46,792 nt of DNA from Pseudomonadota bacterium (GTDB lineage: Bacteria; Pseudomonadota; Gammaproteobacteria; Burkholderiales; SG8-39), in assembly GCA_025352885.1 (NCBI GenBank), contig JANXRZ010000271.1:1-46792 (forward strand), given 5' to 3'. Below the pieces are notes generated by a model. It saw nothing but the letters and a program-made list of their open reading frames with translations. It was not told the DNA's origin and did no database searches. Position 1 is the stretch's first letter; the number at the start of each line of letters is the position of its first letter. Positions 37,586 to 46,293 of this stretch are shown here, in pieces. Position numbers and translations under genes: made by a program.

Positions 37586-38655
37586 CAGGGAACCTCGACG
37601 ACCGGCACCCGGGCCGCAAGGCCGCACAGCAGTTCGTAGGACAGCGTGCCGGCCGAGGCTGCGACCTCATCGGCCGAAAGTCCTTCGCCCCACAAGGTCA
37701 CCGGCGTGCCGATGTAGGCCTCGGGCAGCGCAGTGACGTCGATGCAAATCATGTCCATCGAGACGCGGCCGATCGTACGCGTGCGTTCGCCGCGCACCAG
37801 CACGGGCGTGCCCGTCGGCGCAAGCCGCGGATACCCGTCCGCATAGCCGCACGCGATGACGGCTATGGTCATCTCCTCCGTCGCTTCAAACCCGAACCCG
37901 TAGCCGACCCGCTCGCCGGCCTGCAGGTTCTGGAGCGCAATGATTTCGGTGGTGAGGGTCATGACCGGTTTCAGGCCGAGGTCGTCGGCATCCTGGTCGG
38001 CGAACGGCGAGCAGCCATACAGCATGATGCCGGGGCGCACCCAGTCCGCATGAGTCTGCGGAAAGCGCAGCAGCGCAGCCGAGTTGGCCAGGCTGCGCGG
38101 GCCTTGCATCGGTTGGGTGAGGCTGTTGAACCACTCCAGCTGGTCGGCCACGCCCGAGACGCCATCGGCATCCGCAAAATGCGTCATCAGGGTCACTTCG
38201 CGAATCTTCTCGTGCCCATGCAGTGCATTCCATCCGATGCGCACGTTATCGACCGTGAATCCCAAGCGGTTCATGCCGCTGTTGACCTTCAGGTATGCGT
38301 CGATCGGCTTTGCGAGGGTTGCCTTCTCGAGGATCTCGATCTGCTCGAGCGTGTGGACCACAGGCGTAAGGTCGTATTCAACCAGGAGCGGAACGTCCTG
38401 CGCCTTGAAAAAGCCTTCAAGCAACAGGATGGGCTTTTTCACGCCCTGCAGGCGCAGGCGGATCGCCTCTTCGAAGTCGAGCATCGCATAGCCGTCGGCC
38501 TGCTCGAGCGCACGCGCTGCGGCCACCAGTCCATGACCGTAAGCGTTGGCCTTGACGACCGCCCAGACCTTGGCGTCGGGCGCCGCCTTGCGCGCGACCG
38601 AAAGGTTGTGCGCGAGGGCCGAGGCTTTGATGGTCGCCTGGATGGGACGCGGCAT
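37585..38655 (-). CDS. alr: alanine racemase
   Basis: A 356-residue PLP enzyme making D-alanine for peptidoglycan. The PLP lysine is Lys35 (VVKANAYGHG) and the catalytic tyrosine is in CGYADGYPR. Length and both domains (TIM barrel then C-terminal beta domain) are complete. It starts 2 bases after the LysR stop and overlaps radA. Whether it is the biosynthetic (alr) or catabolic (dadX) type cannot be told from sequence alone, but the context favours alr. Confidence 0.94.
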   Translation of the reverse strand: MPRPIQATIKASALAHNLSVARKAAPDAKVWAVVKANAYGHGLVAAARALEQADGYAMLDFEEAIRLRLQGVKKPILLLEGFFKAQDVPLLVEYDLTPVVHTLEQIEILEKATLAKPIDAYLKVNSGMNRLGFTVDNVRIGWNALHGHEKIREVTLMTHFADADGVSGVADQLEWFNSLTQPMQGPRSLANSAALLRFPQTHADWVRPGIMLYGCSPFADQDADDLGLKPVMTLTTEIIALQNLQAGERVGYGFGFEATEEMTIAVIACGYADGYPRLAPTGTPVLVRGERTRTIGRVSMDMICIDVTALPEAYIGTPVTLWGEGLSADEVAASAGTLSYELLCGLAARVPVVEVP

Positions 38656-38657
38656 GG

Positions 38658-39563
38658 CTAGAGCGGCGCCCCTGAGCGCAGCCTGTCCTTGGCGAAGTCG
38701 ATGAAGGTGTTGGCCAGGCGCGAGCGGAATTTCTCTTTCGGGTACACCACCGACAGCGTTCGCATGAGCCTCGGCGAAAGCGGGACCGCGGCAAGCTGGC
38801 CCAGCCGGGTTTCCTTCGAAACGGTCGAACGCGACATGATGGCGAACCCAAGGCCCGTGCTGAGCAATCCCTTGATGGCTTCAGGGCTGCCGAGTTCCAT
38901 CACCGTGTCGATGCTGTCCGGCCGGATGCCTGCGTCCTGGAGGTAACGGTCGGTCACTTCGCGCGTACCTGATCCCGGTTCTCGGCTGATGAAGGAGTGG
39001 TTGAGCAACTGCTTAGGCGTAATCGAGGCGAATTTCGCAAGCGGATGGGAAGGCGCGCACAGGACCAGCAGTTCATCGTCCGCGCAGACATCAGAGACCA
39101 GTCCGGGCAAATGCGAGGGTGCCTCGATGAAGCCGAGATCCAGCGTGTGCTCATCGACCCTGCTTTCCACGGTTTCCGAGTTTGCCACGATCAGGCGCGG
39201 CAAGACCTTGGGATGGCGGGCGCGGAATTCGCCGAGGACCTGTGGCAACAGGAACTCGGCGATCGTCATGCTTGCGCCGATGAATAGTGCGCCCGCAATC
39301 TCGCCGGTCAATTCCTTCAGGCGCGTGTCGAGTTCGGCCGAGAGCCCGAGGATCCGCTCGGCGTAATCCATCACGATGTCGCCTGCCGGAGTCAGCGCAA
39401 TGCGCCCGTGACCGCGGTCGAACAGGCGTGTGTTGAAGTGCTCTTCCAGCTGCTTGACTTGGAAAGTGACTGCCGGCTGGGTCATGCAGAGCGTTTCGGC
39501 TGCCTTGGTGAAAGACAACTGCCTCGCCACCGCATGAAACACCTGGAGACGCCGGTCCGCCAT
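38658..39563 (-). CDS. LysR-family transcriptional regulator
   Basis: A 301-residue regulator with an N-terminal winged helix (about 1-65, FTKAAETLCMTQPAVTFQVKQLEEH) and a C-terminal substrate-binding domain with the EPGSGTREV motif. It resembles the CbbR/YeiE group by eye, but the ligand and target are unknown. It is first in the run LysR-alr-radA and is divergent from lplT, so the inverted repeat between them may be its operator. Confidence 0.9.
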   Translation of the reverse strand: MADRRLQVFHAVARQLSFTKAAETLCMTQPAVTFQVKQLEEHFNTRLFDRGHGRIALTPAGDIVMDYAERILGLSAELDTRLKELTGEIAGALFIGASMTIAEFLLPQVLGEFRARHPKVLPRLIVANSETVESRVDEHTLDLGFIEAPSHLPGLVSDVCADDELLVLCAPSHPLAKFASITPKQLLNHSFISREPGSGTREVTDRYLQDAGIRPDSIDTVMELGSPEAIKGLLSTGLGFAIMSRSTVSKETRLGQLAAVPLSPRLMRTLSVVYPKEKFRSRLANTFIDFAKDRLRSGAPL

Positions 39564-39601
39564 CTGTCACGCCCCTCTCCCTTTTGCACTCGCTTATTCA
39601 A

Positions 39602-39621
39602 GCATAAATCGAGATTTAAGC
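39602..39621. promoter_or_regulatory. operator-like inverted repeat between lysR and lplT
   Basis: GCATAAATC and GATTTAAGC are an 8-of-9 inverted repeat around a 2-base centre, in an AT-rich stretch 38 bases upstream of the LysR ATG. LysR proteins usually bind such dyads near their own promoter. Which gene it controls is unknown. Confidence 0.45.
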
Positions 39622-39717
39622 CTATCTTATGTGCGCATCGCTTTGATAAACAGCAGATTTTGAGTCGGGTCGTGCTATAAAGCCGCCTGCCTTTCCAGGA
39701 GAACGACCGGCCCCGCC

Positions 39718-39750
39718 ATGACGCGTGCCGGCACCCATCTTCCCCGATGA
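39718..39750 (+). CDS. ten-codon leader ORF overlapping the lplT start
   Basis: An ATG at 39718 opens a ten-codon frame (MTRAGTHLPR) whose TGA overlaps the lplT ATG (CGATGA). AGGAGA at 39697-39702 lies 15 bases before it, a little far for an ideal ribosome-binding site. lplT has no clear site of its own, so coupling by reinitiation is plausible. The peptide itself shows no known feature. Confidence 0.3.
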   Translation: MTRAGTHLPR

Positions 39751-41024
39751 GCCTAGGCTTTTACATCATCATGGCGGCGCAGTTTTTCTCGTCGCTGGCC
39801 GACAACGCCCTGCTCGTCGCCGCAATTGCGCTGCTCATCCAGTCGGATTCGCCCGGTTGGCTGACGCCGTACCTGAAATTTTTCTTTGTTATCTCGTACG
39901 TCGTGCTCGCGCCGTTTGTCGGCGCCTTCGCCGACCGCCTGCCGAAAGGCCAGGTCATGCTCGTGAGCAACAGCGTCAAGATCGTCGGCTGCGCGATGAT
40001 GCTGTTCAACGTGAATCCGCTGATCGCGTACGCGATGGTGGGGTTGGGCGCTGCGGCCTACTCGCCGGCCAAATACGGGATCCTGACCGAATACCTTCCG
40101 CCCACGCGGCTGGTGATTGCCAACGGCTGGATCGAAGGGCTGACGGTGGCCTCCATCATTCTCGGAACGGTGCTGGGCGGCGTGCTCATCAACGTGCGCG
40201 TGTCCGGGATGCTGCTCAACATGGACCTGCCTTACATCGAGACCAGCATCGACACGCCTGCAGAAGCCGCGATTTCGCTGATCGTGTTCATCTACGCGAT
40301 TGCAGCGTTCTTCAACCTGTATGTGCCCAATACCGGCGTGCCGCTGAAAAAATTGCCCTCCAACCCCATCGACACGCTCACGGATTTCTTCAGCTGCTTC
40401 AAGCGCCTGTGGGCCGACAAGCTCGGCCAGATCTCGCTGGCGGTCACCACGCTCTTCTGGGGCGCAGGCGCCACGCTCCAGTTCATCGTCATCGAATGGG
40501 CGCGCCACAACCTGGGGTTCGATCTTTCCCGCGCCTCGATCCTGCAAGGCGTCGTTGCGTTCGGCATTGCGCTCGGCGCCGTCATTGCGTCGGCGCGGGT
40601 CAAGCTGCACCAGTCGATCCGCGTCATCCCGCTCGGCATCGCGATGGGCCTGATCGTGCCCTTCATGGTGCTGGTGAAAAGCATCTGGGTCGCCATTCCC
40701 CTCATGATCCTGATCGGGGGCCTCGCAGGATTCTTCGTCGTCCCCATGAATGCGCTCTTGCAGCATCGTGGGCATAATCTCATGGGCGCCGGCCGCTCCA
40801 TTGCCGTGCAGAACTTCAACGAGAACTCCTCGATCCTCGTGATGATCGCGACCTATTCGATCCTGCTCGGGACGGGCGTCTCGATCACCTGGGTGATCAT
40901 CCTGTTCGGGCTTTTCGTAGCAGGCACCATGGCCATGGTCCAGCGCTGGTTTACGCTGAACAAGGTGCGCCACAAGGTGGAGATCGACCGGCTCATGGAG
41001 ATCGCGCGGTCCGAAAAGCACTGA
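39747..41024 (+). CDS. lplT: lysophospholipid transporter LplT
   Basis: A 425-residue major-facilitator protein with about 12 membrane segments. The N-terminal FYIIMAAQFFSSLADNALL and SPAKYGILTEYLP are typical of LplT, which flips lysophospholipids inward for re-acylation by Aas. No aas gene lies nearby. Its start has no strong ribosome-binding site but overlaps the stop of a short leader frame. It converges on the M20 gene with 6 bases between stops. Confidence 0.88.
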   Translation: MSLGFYIIMAAQFFSSLADNALLVAAIALLIQSDSPGWLTPYLKFFFVISYVVLAPFVGAFADRLPKGQVMLVSNSVKIVGCAMMLFNVNPLIAYAMVGLGAAAYSPAKYGILTEYLPPTRLVIANGWIEGLTVASIILGTVLGGVLINVRVSGMLLNMDLPYIETSIDTPAEAAISLIVFIYAIAAFFNLYVPNTGVPLKKLPSNPIDTLTDFFSCFKRLWADKLGQISLAVTTLFWGAGATLQFIVIEWARHNLGFDLSRASILQGVVAFGIALGAVIASARVKLHQSIRVIPLGIAMGLIVPFMVLVKSIWVAIPLMILIGGLAGFFVVPMNALLQHRGHNLMGAGRSIAVQNFNENSSILVMIATYSILLGTGVSITWVIILFGLFVAGTMAMVQRWFTLNKVRHKVEIDRLMEIARSEKH

Positions 41025-41030
41025 GCCCGG

Positions 41031-42314
41031 CTATCGCGCCTTGCCGGTCGCCACGTCCATGATCATGCGTGCCGCCAGGTAAAGACGTGGCTCGATCGAA
41101 TCGAGGAGAACGTATTCGGCGTCACTCGAATGCGCGCCGAATCCCTGCAGGCCGAAGCGTTCGAGTACCGGGCCCTTCGCCTTGAGCGAAGCGAAAGCGG
41201 CATCCGTGCCGCCACCTTCCGCCACTTCCCCGACGACGAGATCCTTGCCGAGTTCCCTATAGACCTTCTGCGCGTGCCCAGCAGTCGCCTTCGAAGCGGC
41301 CGTCGCCTCGAGCGGCGGACGGCGGCGCTCGAAAATCATTTCGACCTGGGTGTCGGCAATGAGCTTGTTCTTGATGCGCTCCTTGAGCGTGCCCTCCAGC
41401 CCGTCGTAGTCGGCGACCCGCAGCACCCGCACATCCGCCGTGGCCGTTGCTACCGCCGGGATGACGTTGCGGTTCGTTCCGGCGGACGCAATCGTCCAGT
41501 TCATCTTGACTCCCACCTTGGGGTCGGAGAGATCGCGCGTCTGGAGTACCTGGTGCGCCAATTCGTAGAGCGCGTTGCGGCCGTTTTCGGGCGCGGCACC
41601 CGCGTGCGACGCGCGACCCTTGACGTTGAGGATTACCGCCGCGATGCCGGCCGTCGACAAAGACAGGCGATCCGAATCGACGCGCGATCCCTCGAACGAG
41701 AACACGGCATCGTGCTCGGCGCCCATTTTGGTGAGCATCGCCCGGGAGCCGGGCGAGCTGATCTCCTCATCGGCATTGATGAGAACGCTCACCAGGCCAT
41801 ATTCGCGAAACCCGAGGTTCTTCAGCACCGCCATCGTGTGAAGGACGACTGCAATGCCCTGCTTGTCGTCGGCGATGCCCAGGCCGTAAGCCCGTCCGCC
41901 TTCGACCCGGAACGGCTGCTTCTCGAGCATACCCTTGAGGTAAACGGTATCCATGTGCGCAATGAGGAGGATTTTCTTCGTTCCCGTTCCCTCGAAGCGA
42001 GCGTGCACTATGCGACCGATCTTCGGCGGCGTGTCTTCCATTTTGTAAACGTCGGCGCCGGCCGAAACGAACTCGACTTTTGCGCCAAGGGCCTTCAGGC
42101 GCTCGGCAATCAGCGCGGAAATCTTGTCCAGGCCCTCTGAATCGCGGCTGCCCGACTCGATGGACACCAGGTTCTTCATGGTCTCGATGAGCGCGGGTTT
42201 TTCCTTGTGCGCCTGCGCCAGCACGTCCTGCACGGGCTGCGCCGCCGCAACGGATGCAAAGCAGACTGCAACGGCGCCGGCGAGCGCCGCCAGGGCGATA
42301 ACTTTTCTTTTCAC
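41031..42314 (-). CDS. exported M20-family zinc peptidase (carboxypeptidase G2-like)
   Basis: A 427-residue precursor with a signal peptide (about 1-25). Metal and catalytic residues are present: His120 and Asp122 (IAHMDTVY), Asp149 (GIADDKQG), catalytic Glu183 and ligand Glu184 (ADEEISSPG), and a late His in GAHSSDAEY. The pattern and the dimerisation domain follow Pseudomonas carboxypeptidase G2, which removes C-terminal glutamate. The substrate here is unknown. It starts at GTG with GGGAG upstream. Confidence 0.88.
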   Translation of the reverse strand: MKRKVIALAALAGAVAVCFASVAAAQPVQDVLAQAHKEKPALIETMKNLVSIESGSRDSEGLDKISALIAERLKALGAKVEFVSAGADVYKMEDTPPKIGRIVHARFEGTGTKKILLIAHMDTVYLKGMLEKQPFRVEGGRAYGLGIADDKQGIAVVLHTMAVLKNLGFREYGLVSVLINADEEISSPGSRAMLTKMGAEHDAVFSFEGSRVDSDRLSLSTAGIAAVILNVKGRASHAGAAPENGRNALYELAHQVLQTRDLSDPKVGVKMNWTIASAGTNRNVIPAVATATADVRVLRVADYDGLEGTLKERIKNKLIADTQVEMIFERRRPPLEATAASKATAGHAQKVYRELGKDLVVGEVAEGGGTDAAFASLKAKGPVLERFGLQGFGAHSSDAEYVLLDSIEPRLYLAARMIMDVATGKAR

Positions 42315-42352
42315 TTTTTTCTCCCAGGTCCAACGGGCTTCGGACCGTTACG

Positions 42353-42841
42353 TTAGAGCACGATCGGTGCGTCAGGCAACTCGTTCGGGTTGTCCTCACC
42401 GGCCGGGAAGTGCAGCGCAAGCAAGTCGCTGATCGCTTCGATGCCGAGGATCGCGCCGGCTTCGAAGCGTCCGGCAGCGAACTCCGATTGCATGCCGCGG
42501 CAGATTGCGTCCCAGGCGGCATCACCCACTTTGGCGTCGATTCCCCTGTCGGCCACGATCTCGACGCGACGGTCCGCCAGCAGCAGGTAGATCAGCACGC
42601 CGGCGTTGTCTTCGGTATCCCACACCCGCTGGCGGGTAAAGATCTCGATTGCGCGCTCGTGCGCGGTGCGGCCGGCCGCGAGCAGCCCGAGTGGAAGTCC
42701 GCCTTCGACCACGAAACAGAGCTCGCCGCGATGCCGTTTTTCCTGCTCCGCGATTGATCCTTCGATCGCCTTGAGCGTCGCGCGCGGGAAAGCCCGCCGT
42801 GCCGCAAGATCATCTAGGACGAGGTGCTTGATCCAGCGCAT
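42353..42841 (-). CDS. TPM-domain protein, cytoplasmic or membrane-associated
   Basis: A 162-residue protein with a single TPM domain (features GELCFVVEGGLPL, ARQRVWDTEDNAGVLIYLLLADRRVEIVADRGI, about 35-100). It has no signal peptide. Such proteins often sit beside a larger exported TPM protein and a LemA protein, as here. The start is 2 bases after the upstream stop. Function is unknown. Confidence 0.8.
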   Translation of the reverse strand: MRWIKHLVLDDLAARRAFPRATLKAIEGSIAEQEKRHRGELCFVVEGGLPLGLLAAGRTAHERAIEIFTRQRVWDTEDNAGVLIYLLLADRRVEIVADRGIDAKVGDAAWDAICRGMQSEFAAGRFEAGAILGIEAISDLLALHFPAGEDNPNELPDAPIVL

Positions 42842-42843
42842 GG

Positions 42844-43722
42844 TTACCAGCTCCCCGAGGAACCGCCGCCGCCGAAGCTACCGCCGCCGCCGCTGAAACC
42901 GCCGCTGCTGCCGCCGCCGAACGATCCGCCGCTGCTTGAAGACCCGCTGAATCCCCGGCCGCTCCCCGTGTTGATCAGCGTGAAAATGAACGCAATGACC
43001 GTAGCCAGTGCCGCGATGCCCAGGCTGAAGAAAACCCAGGCGGCCACGCCCATCACTGCACTGGTGGCGAGTGCGCCCGGGAAGCGCCCGAAAAGCGTCT
43101 TGAAGACCGCGCCCAGGATGAACACGAGGAAGAACGCAGGGACCAGATACTCGAACGGGTCCCGGCCACTGCCCGAACTATCCGACCTCGCCGAAGAGGA
43201 ACCCGAGCCGGAAGGCGGCGGAAGCTTTTCGCCTTCGACCAGCCTGATCAGCTGATCGACGCCGGCAGAAACGCCGCCGTAGTAATCCCCGGCCTTGAAC
43301 CTGGGCGTGATCGCCTCGCTGATGACCCGATTCGCGACCGCGTCCGGGATGGCCCCTTCGAGGCCGTAGCCCACCTCTATCCGCAGCCGGCGATCCTCCT
43401 TTGCTATCAGGAGGATCAGGCCGTCGTCGGTCCCCTTGCGGCCGATCTTCCACGCTTCCGCGAGGCGAATCGAGAACTGCTCGATCGCATCGGGCTTGGT
43501 GGTGGACAGCATGAGCACGGCGATCTGGCTGCCCTTCTTCGCCTCGAAGGCCGCCAGCCGCTGCTCCAGCGTGGCGACCTGGTCCGGCGTCAGCGTGCCG
43601 GTGAGGTCGGTGACCCTGGCCTTTAAAGCAGGGATTGCAACGTCGGCCTGCGCCTGCGGCAGGAAGCAGGCGGTCGCCGCGATGAATACCGCCGCCAGCG
43701 CCGCGAGCCAGCGTCCGGCCAT
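42844..43722 (-). CDS. exported TPM-domain protein with Gly/Ser-rich tail (YgcG-like)
   Basis: A 292-residue protein with a signal peptide (about 1-26), a TPM domain (about 30-175; VTDLTGTLTPDQVATLE, IAVLMLST, GLILLIAKEDRRLRIEVGYGLEG), two membrane segments (about 190-245) and a Gly/Ser-rich C-terminus. It lies 3 bases after the LemA gene. The pair resembles E. coli ygcG and its LemA-linked relatives; an envelope-stress or photosystem-like repair role has been proposed for the domain, but the biochemistry is open. Confidence 0.85.
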   Translation of the reverse strand: MAGRWLAALAAVFIAATACFLPQAQADVAIPALKARVTDLTGTLTPDQVATLEQRLAAFEAKKGSQIAVLMLSTTKPDAIEQFSIRLAEAWKIGRKGTDDGLILLIAKEDRRLRIEVGYGLEGAIPDAVANRVISEAITPRFKAGDYYGGVSAGVDQLIRLVEGEKLPPPSGSGSSSARSDSSGSGRDPFEYLVPAFFLVFILGAVFKTLFGRFPGALATSAVMGVAAWVFFSLGIAALATVIAFIFTLINTGSGRGFSGSSSSGGSFGGGSSGGFSGGGGSFGGGGSSGSW

Positions 43723-43725
43723 GGG

Positions 43726-44343
43726 TTACTTCGCGGGGACCGGTGCGGGTGCCGGGGAAGGCTTGCCGAAATCGACTTTCGGCGGCACGGCGATTTCCTT
43801 CTCGTTGGCCACGGTGAAATTCGGCTTCGGCTTGTACCCGAACATCATCGCCGTGAGGTTGTTCGGGAAGCTGCGCACCGAGACGTTATAGGCCTCGACC
43901 GTCTTGATGTACCGACCGCGGGCGACCGTGATGCGGTTCTCCGCCCCTTCGAGCTGCACGGCGAGGTCCTTGAATTGTTCGGTCGCTTTCAGCTGGGGAT
44001 AGGCTTCAGCCACCGCAAGGAGGCGGGACAGCGCGCCGGAAAGGCTGGCCTGCGCTTTTTCGAAATTGGCAAAGGCGGCCGGGTCGTTGAGCATCTCCGG
44101 CGTCACCTTGAGCTGCCCGACCGAGGCGCGCGCATTGACCACCGCCTCCAGAGTCGATTTTTCGAAATCCGCCGCGCCCTTTACCGTCGCCACGAGGTTC
44201 GGGATCAGGTCCGCCCGGCGCTGGTAGTTGTTCACCACCTCGGACCAGGCCGCGGTAACGGACTCGTCCAGCCGCTGGAATTCGTTGTAGCCGCACCCGG
44301 AAAGGCCCAGCGTTGCAATCAGGACGAGGAGGAATTTACGCAT
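43726..44343 (-). CDS. LemA-family lipoprotein
   Basis: A 205-residue protein with a lipoprotein signal (LLVLIATLGLSGC, Cys17) and the LemA helical core: YNEFQRLDESVTAAWSEVVNNYQRRADLIPNL begins it and SFPNNLTAMMFGYKPKPNF ends it. It is probably anchored to a membrane on the periplasmic side. LemA proteins usually co-occur with TPM-domain genes, as they do here; no enzymatic role is established. Confidence 0.9.
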   Translation of the reverse strand: MRKFLLVLIATLGLSGCGYNEFQRLDESVTAAWSEVVNNYQRRADLIPNLVATVKGAADFEKSTLEAVVNARASVGQLKVTPEMLNDPAAFANFEKAQASLSGALSRLLAVAEAYPQLKATEQFKDLAVQLEGAENRITVARGRYIKTVEAYNVSVRSFPNNLTAMMFGYKPKPNFTVANEKEIAVPPKVDFGKPSPAPAPVPAK

Positions 44344-44374
44344 TGTTGTGCTCCATAGTGTGGTCGGGCAGGCG

Positions 44375-45106
44375 CTACATGGGGGCGCGGGAAGCCGACT
44401 GCAAGCCCTCGAAGGTGCGAACGGCAAAAACCAGGTCCTGCCAGGCCTTTGCCTTATCCGGCAGCGTGCGCAAGAGATAGGCCGGATGATAGGTCACGAT
44501 AAGCGGCACGCCCCGATAAGCGTGCAAGCGCCCCCGAAGGCTGGCAATCGACGCGTCGGTAGCGAGCAGCGTCTGCACCGCAAAGCGCCCCATGGCGAGA
44601 ATCAGTTTCGGCCGGATGAGGTCAATCTGGCGCTCAAGATGCGGCGAGCACTGGGAGACTTCGGCGGGCTCCGGGTTGCGGTTGGCCGGCGGCCGGCACT
44701 TAAGGACATTGGCGATATACACATTGGCGGTGCGCGACAGCCCGATGGATGCCAGCATCGCGTCGAGCAACCGGCCGGCCTGCCCGACGAAAGGTTCGCC
44801 CGTCTGGTCTTCCTCGGCGCCCGGGGCTTCGCCCACGATCAGCCAATTCGCCGTTTCATCGCCCACACCGAACACGGCCTGCTTGCGCATGCTGTGAAGA
44901 GGGCATGCAGTGCACGACGTGACCGCAGCCTTGAGCACAGTCCAATCCATCTTTGCAATGCGCGCCTCGCGGGCCACCGAAGGAGTGCTCGGGACGGCGT
45001 CGCTTACTTCTACAGGCGTAAGCGCCGGCTGGGCGGGAGCGGCCCGCGTTTTCCAGATCGGCGCAAGTCCCATCTCGCGCAGGATCGCTTCGCGTCTTGC
45101 GGTCAT
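44375..45106 (-). CDS. family 4 uracil-DNA glycosylase (Fe-S)
   Basis: A 243-residue glycosylase with family-4 motifs GEAPGAEEDQTGEPFVGQAG (93-111) and TYHPAYLL near the C-terminus. Four cysteines, Cys65 and Cys68 (CTACPL), Cys137 (LKCRPP) and Cys153 (CSPHL), ligate a [4Fe-4S] cluster. It removes uracil from DNA. Residues 20-60 are a Pro/Ala-rich, poorly conserved extension. The ATG at 45106 is an ATGA overlap with rimI; a much longer upstream frame is not part of the gene. Confidence 0.9.
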   Translation of the reverse strand: MTARREAILREMGLAPIWKTRAAPAQPALTPVEVSDAVPSTPSVAREARIAKMDWTVLKAAVTSCTACPLHSMRKQAVFGVGDETANWLIVGEAPGAEEDQTGEPFVGQAGRLLDAMLASIGLSRTANVYIANVLKCRPPANRNPEPAEVSQCSPHLERQIDLIRPKLILAMGRFAVQTLLATDASIASLRGRLHAYRGVPLIVTYHPAYLLRTLPDKAKAWQDLVFAVRTFEGLQSASRAPM

Positions 45107-45564
45107 AGGTCGAGCGTCAGGACCAACGCATTCTCCCTGCCGCCGTCCGCCGGATAGTAGCCGCGCCTCTCCGAAATCTGCCGGAAACCGAACCCGGCGT
45201 AGAGCGCAAGCGCCGGGGCGTTGCTCGGACGCACTTCGAGGAACAGGTGCTTCGCATCGCGCTCGATCGCGATGCGCATCACTTCGCGCAGCAACTCGGA
45301 GCCGATGCCCTGCCGCTGCCGCCCGGCGGCCACGCTCAGGTTGAGCAGGTGCGCCTCGCCCACCGCGATGATCAGGACGAAGTAGCCGACAATCTCCGGG
45401 CCGATCCGATAAGTCGAGCACTGGTAGCCGGCGTTGATCGAATCGACGAAATTGCCGCGGGTCCACGGGTGGCTGTACACGGCCTGCTCGATACCAAGCA
45501 CCGTATCGAGGTCCGCTGTGCGCATCGCCGCGAATTCGGGCCGATCCTTGAGAACGGCGCTCAT
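45103..45564 (-). CDS. rimI: ribosomal protein-alanine N-acetyltransferase RimI
   Basis: A 153-residue GNAT acetyltransferase. The acetyl-CoA loop is RQRQGIGS (about 87-94) and the C-terminus has the RimI-typical SNAPALALYAGFGF and RRGYYP. It acetylates the N-terminus of ribosomal protein bS18. It is translationally coupled to both tsaB (upstream) and the glycosylase gene (downstream) by ATGA overlaps. Confidence 0.93.
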   Translation of the reverse strand: MSAVLKDRPEFAAMRTADLDTVLGIEQAVYSHPWTRGNFVDSINAGYQCSTYRIGPEIVGYFVLIIAVGEAHLLNLSVAAGRQRQGIGSELLREVMRIAIERDAKHLFLEVRPSNAPALALYAGFGFRQISERRGYYPADGGRENALVLTLDL

Positions 45565-46244
45565 TTCCTGCGTCCCTGTTCGGCGGTGGTCAGCGCGATC
45601 TTGTCGCGGATGTAATGCGGGGTGGCTTGCGAAGCGTCCATGCCTTCTCCTGCCTTCAGCCGGGGCGCGGCCAGCACCGCGACAGCATGCGCGCTTGGCC
45701 GTACGTCGGGCGCTATTCGGGAAAGCGACCCTTTCAGCCGCGGCTGGATTCGCTCCGCGTACACCGCAAATCCGCTGCCGCAGGCAAGCCATCCGTCCCC
45801 GGGCGGGAGATCCACTTCGTCAGGCGCGACACACTTTTCAGGGAGCACGGTCATCCATCTGTCGGCCCGCTTTTCGAACGCGGAATAATACACTTCGTGC
45901 ATGCGCGCATCGAGAGCGACTAGGGCGCGCGAGGCGCCGCTTTCCTCTGCGGTTGCCTCGAGGGTGGAGATGCCGATCACCGGCAGGTCAGCTCCGAAGG
46001 CAAGCCCCTGGGCAACGCCGCATGCGATTCTCAATCCCGTGAACGCGCCGGGCCCCGCGCCATAGGCAATCGCATCCAGCCGCGCGACGATGAGTCCGGT
46101 GCGTGCGAGGAGCTGCTCCAGCATCGGCAGGACGAACTCGCCCTGCCGGTTGCCCGCGCGGCGCTCGAGCGAAAAGATTTCACCTTCGTTCCACAAGGCG
46201 ACGGAGCACCACTCGGTGGCGGTTTCGATGGCGGCAAACTTCAT
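45561..46244 (-). CDS. tsaB: tRNA threonylcarbamoyladenosine biosynthesis protein TsaB
   Basis: A 227-residue ASKHA-fold protein starting MKFAAIETATEWCSVAL, with YGAGPGAFTGLRIACGVAQGLAFG and the conserved ALDARMHEVYYSAF. It forms the TsaBDE complex that makes t6A37 of tRNAs reading ANN codons. It starts the operon tsaB-rimI-udg. Confidence 0.95.
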   Translation of the reverse strand: MKFAAIETATEWCSVALWNEGEIFSLERRAGNRQGEFVLPMLEQLLARTGLIVARLDAIAYGAGPGAFTGLRIACGVAQGLAFGADLPVIGISTLEATAEESGASRALVALDARMHEVYYSAFEKRADRWMTVLPEKCVAPDEVDLPPGDGWLACGSGFAVYAERIQPRLKGSLSRIAPDVRPSAHAVAVLAAPRLKAGEGMDASQATPHYIRDKIALTTAEQGRRK

Positions 46245-46293
46245 GCGCTCATTCTATCGGCTATGATTGCCGCCTTCTGAAATGGAGGCGAAA

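Noticed and set aside
39660..39681. TTGAGT and TATAAA as an lplT promoter
   Set aside because: The spacing is only 10 bases, too short for sigma-70.
39753..41021. 422-codon open frame opposite lplT
   Set aside because: Charged, repetitive shadow of a membrane-protein gene.
45107..45466. Upstream extension of the uracil-DNA glycosylase
   Set aside because: It overlaps rimI in another frame, is Arg-rich and unrelated to the family; ATG 45106 fits the operon overlap.
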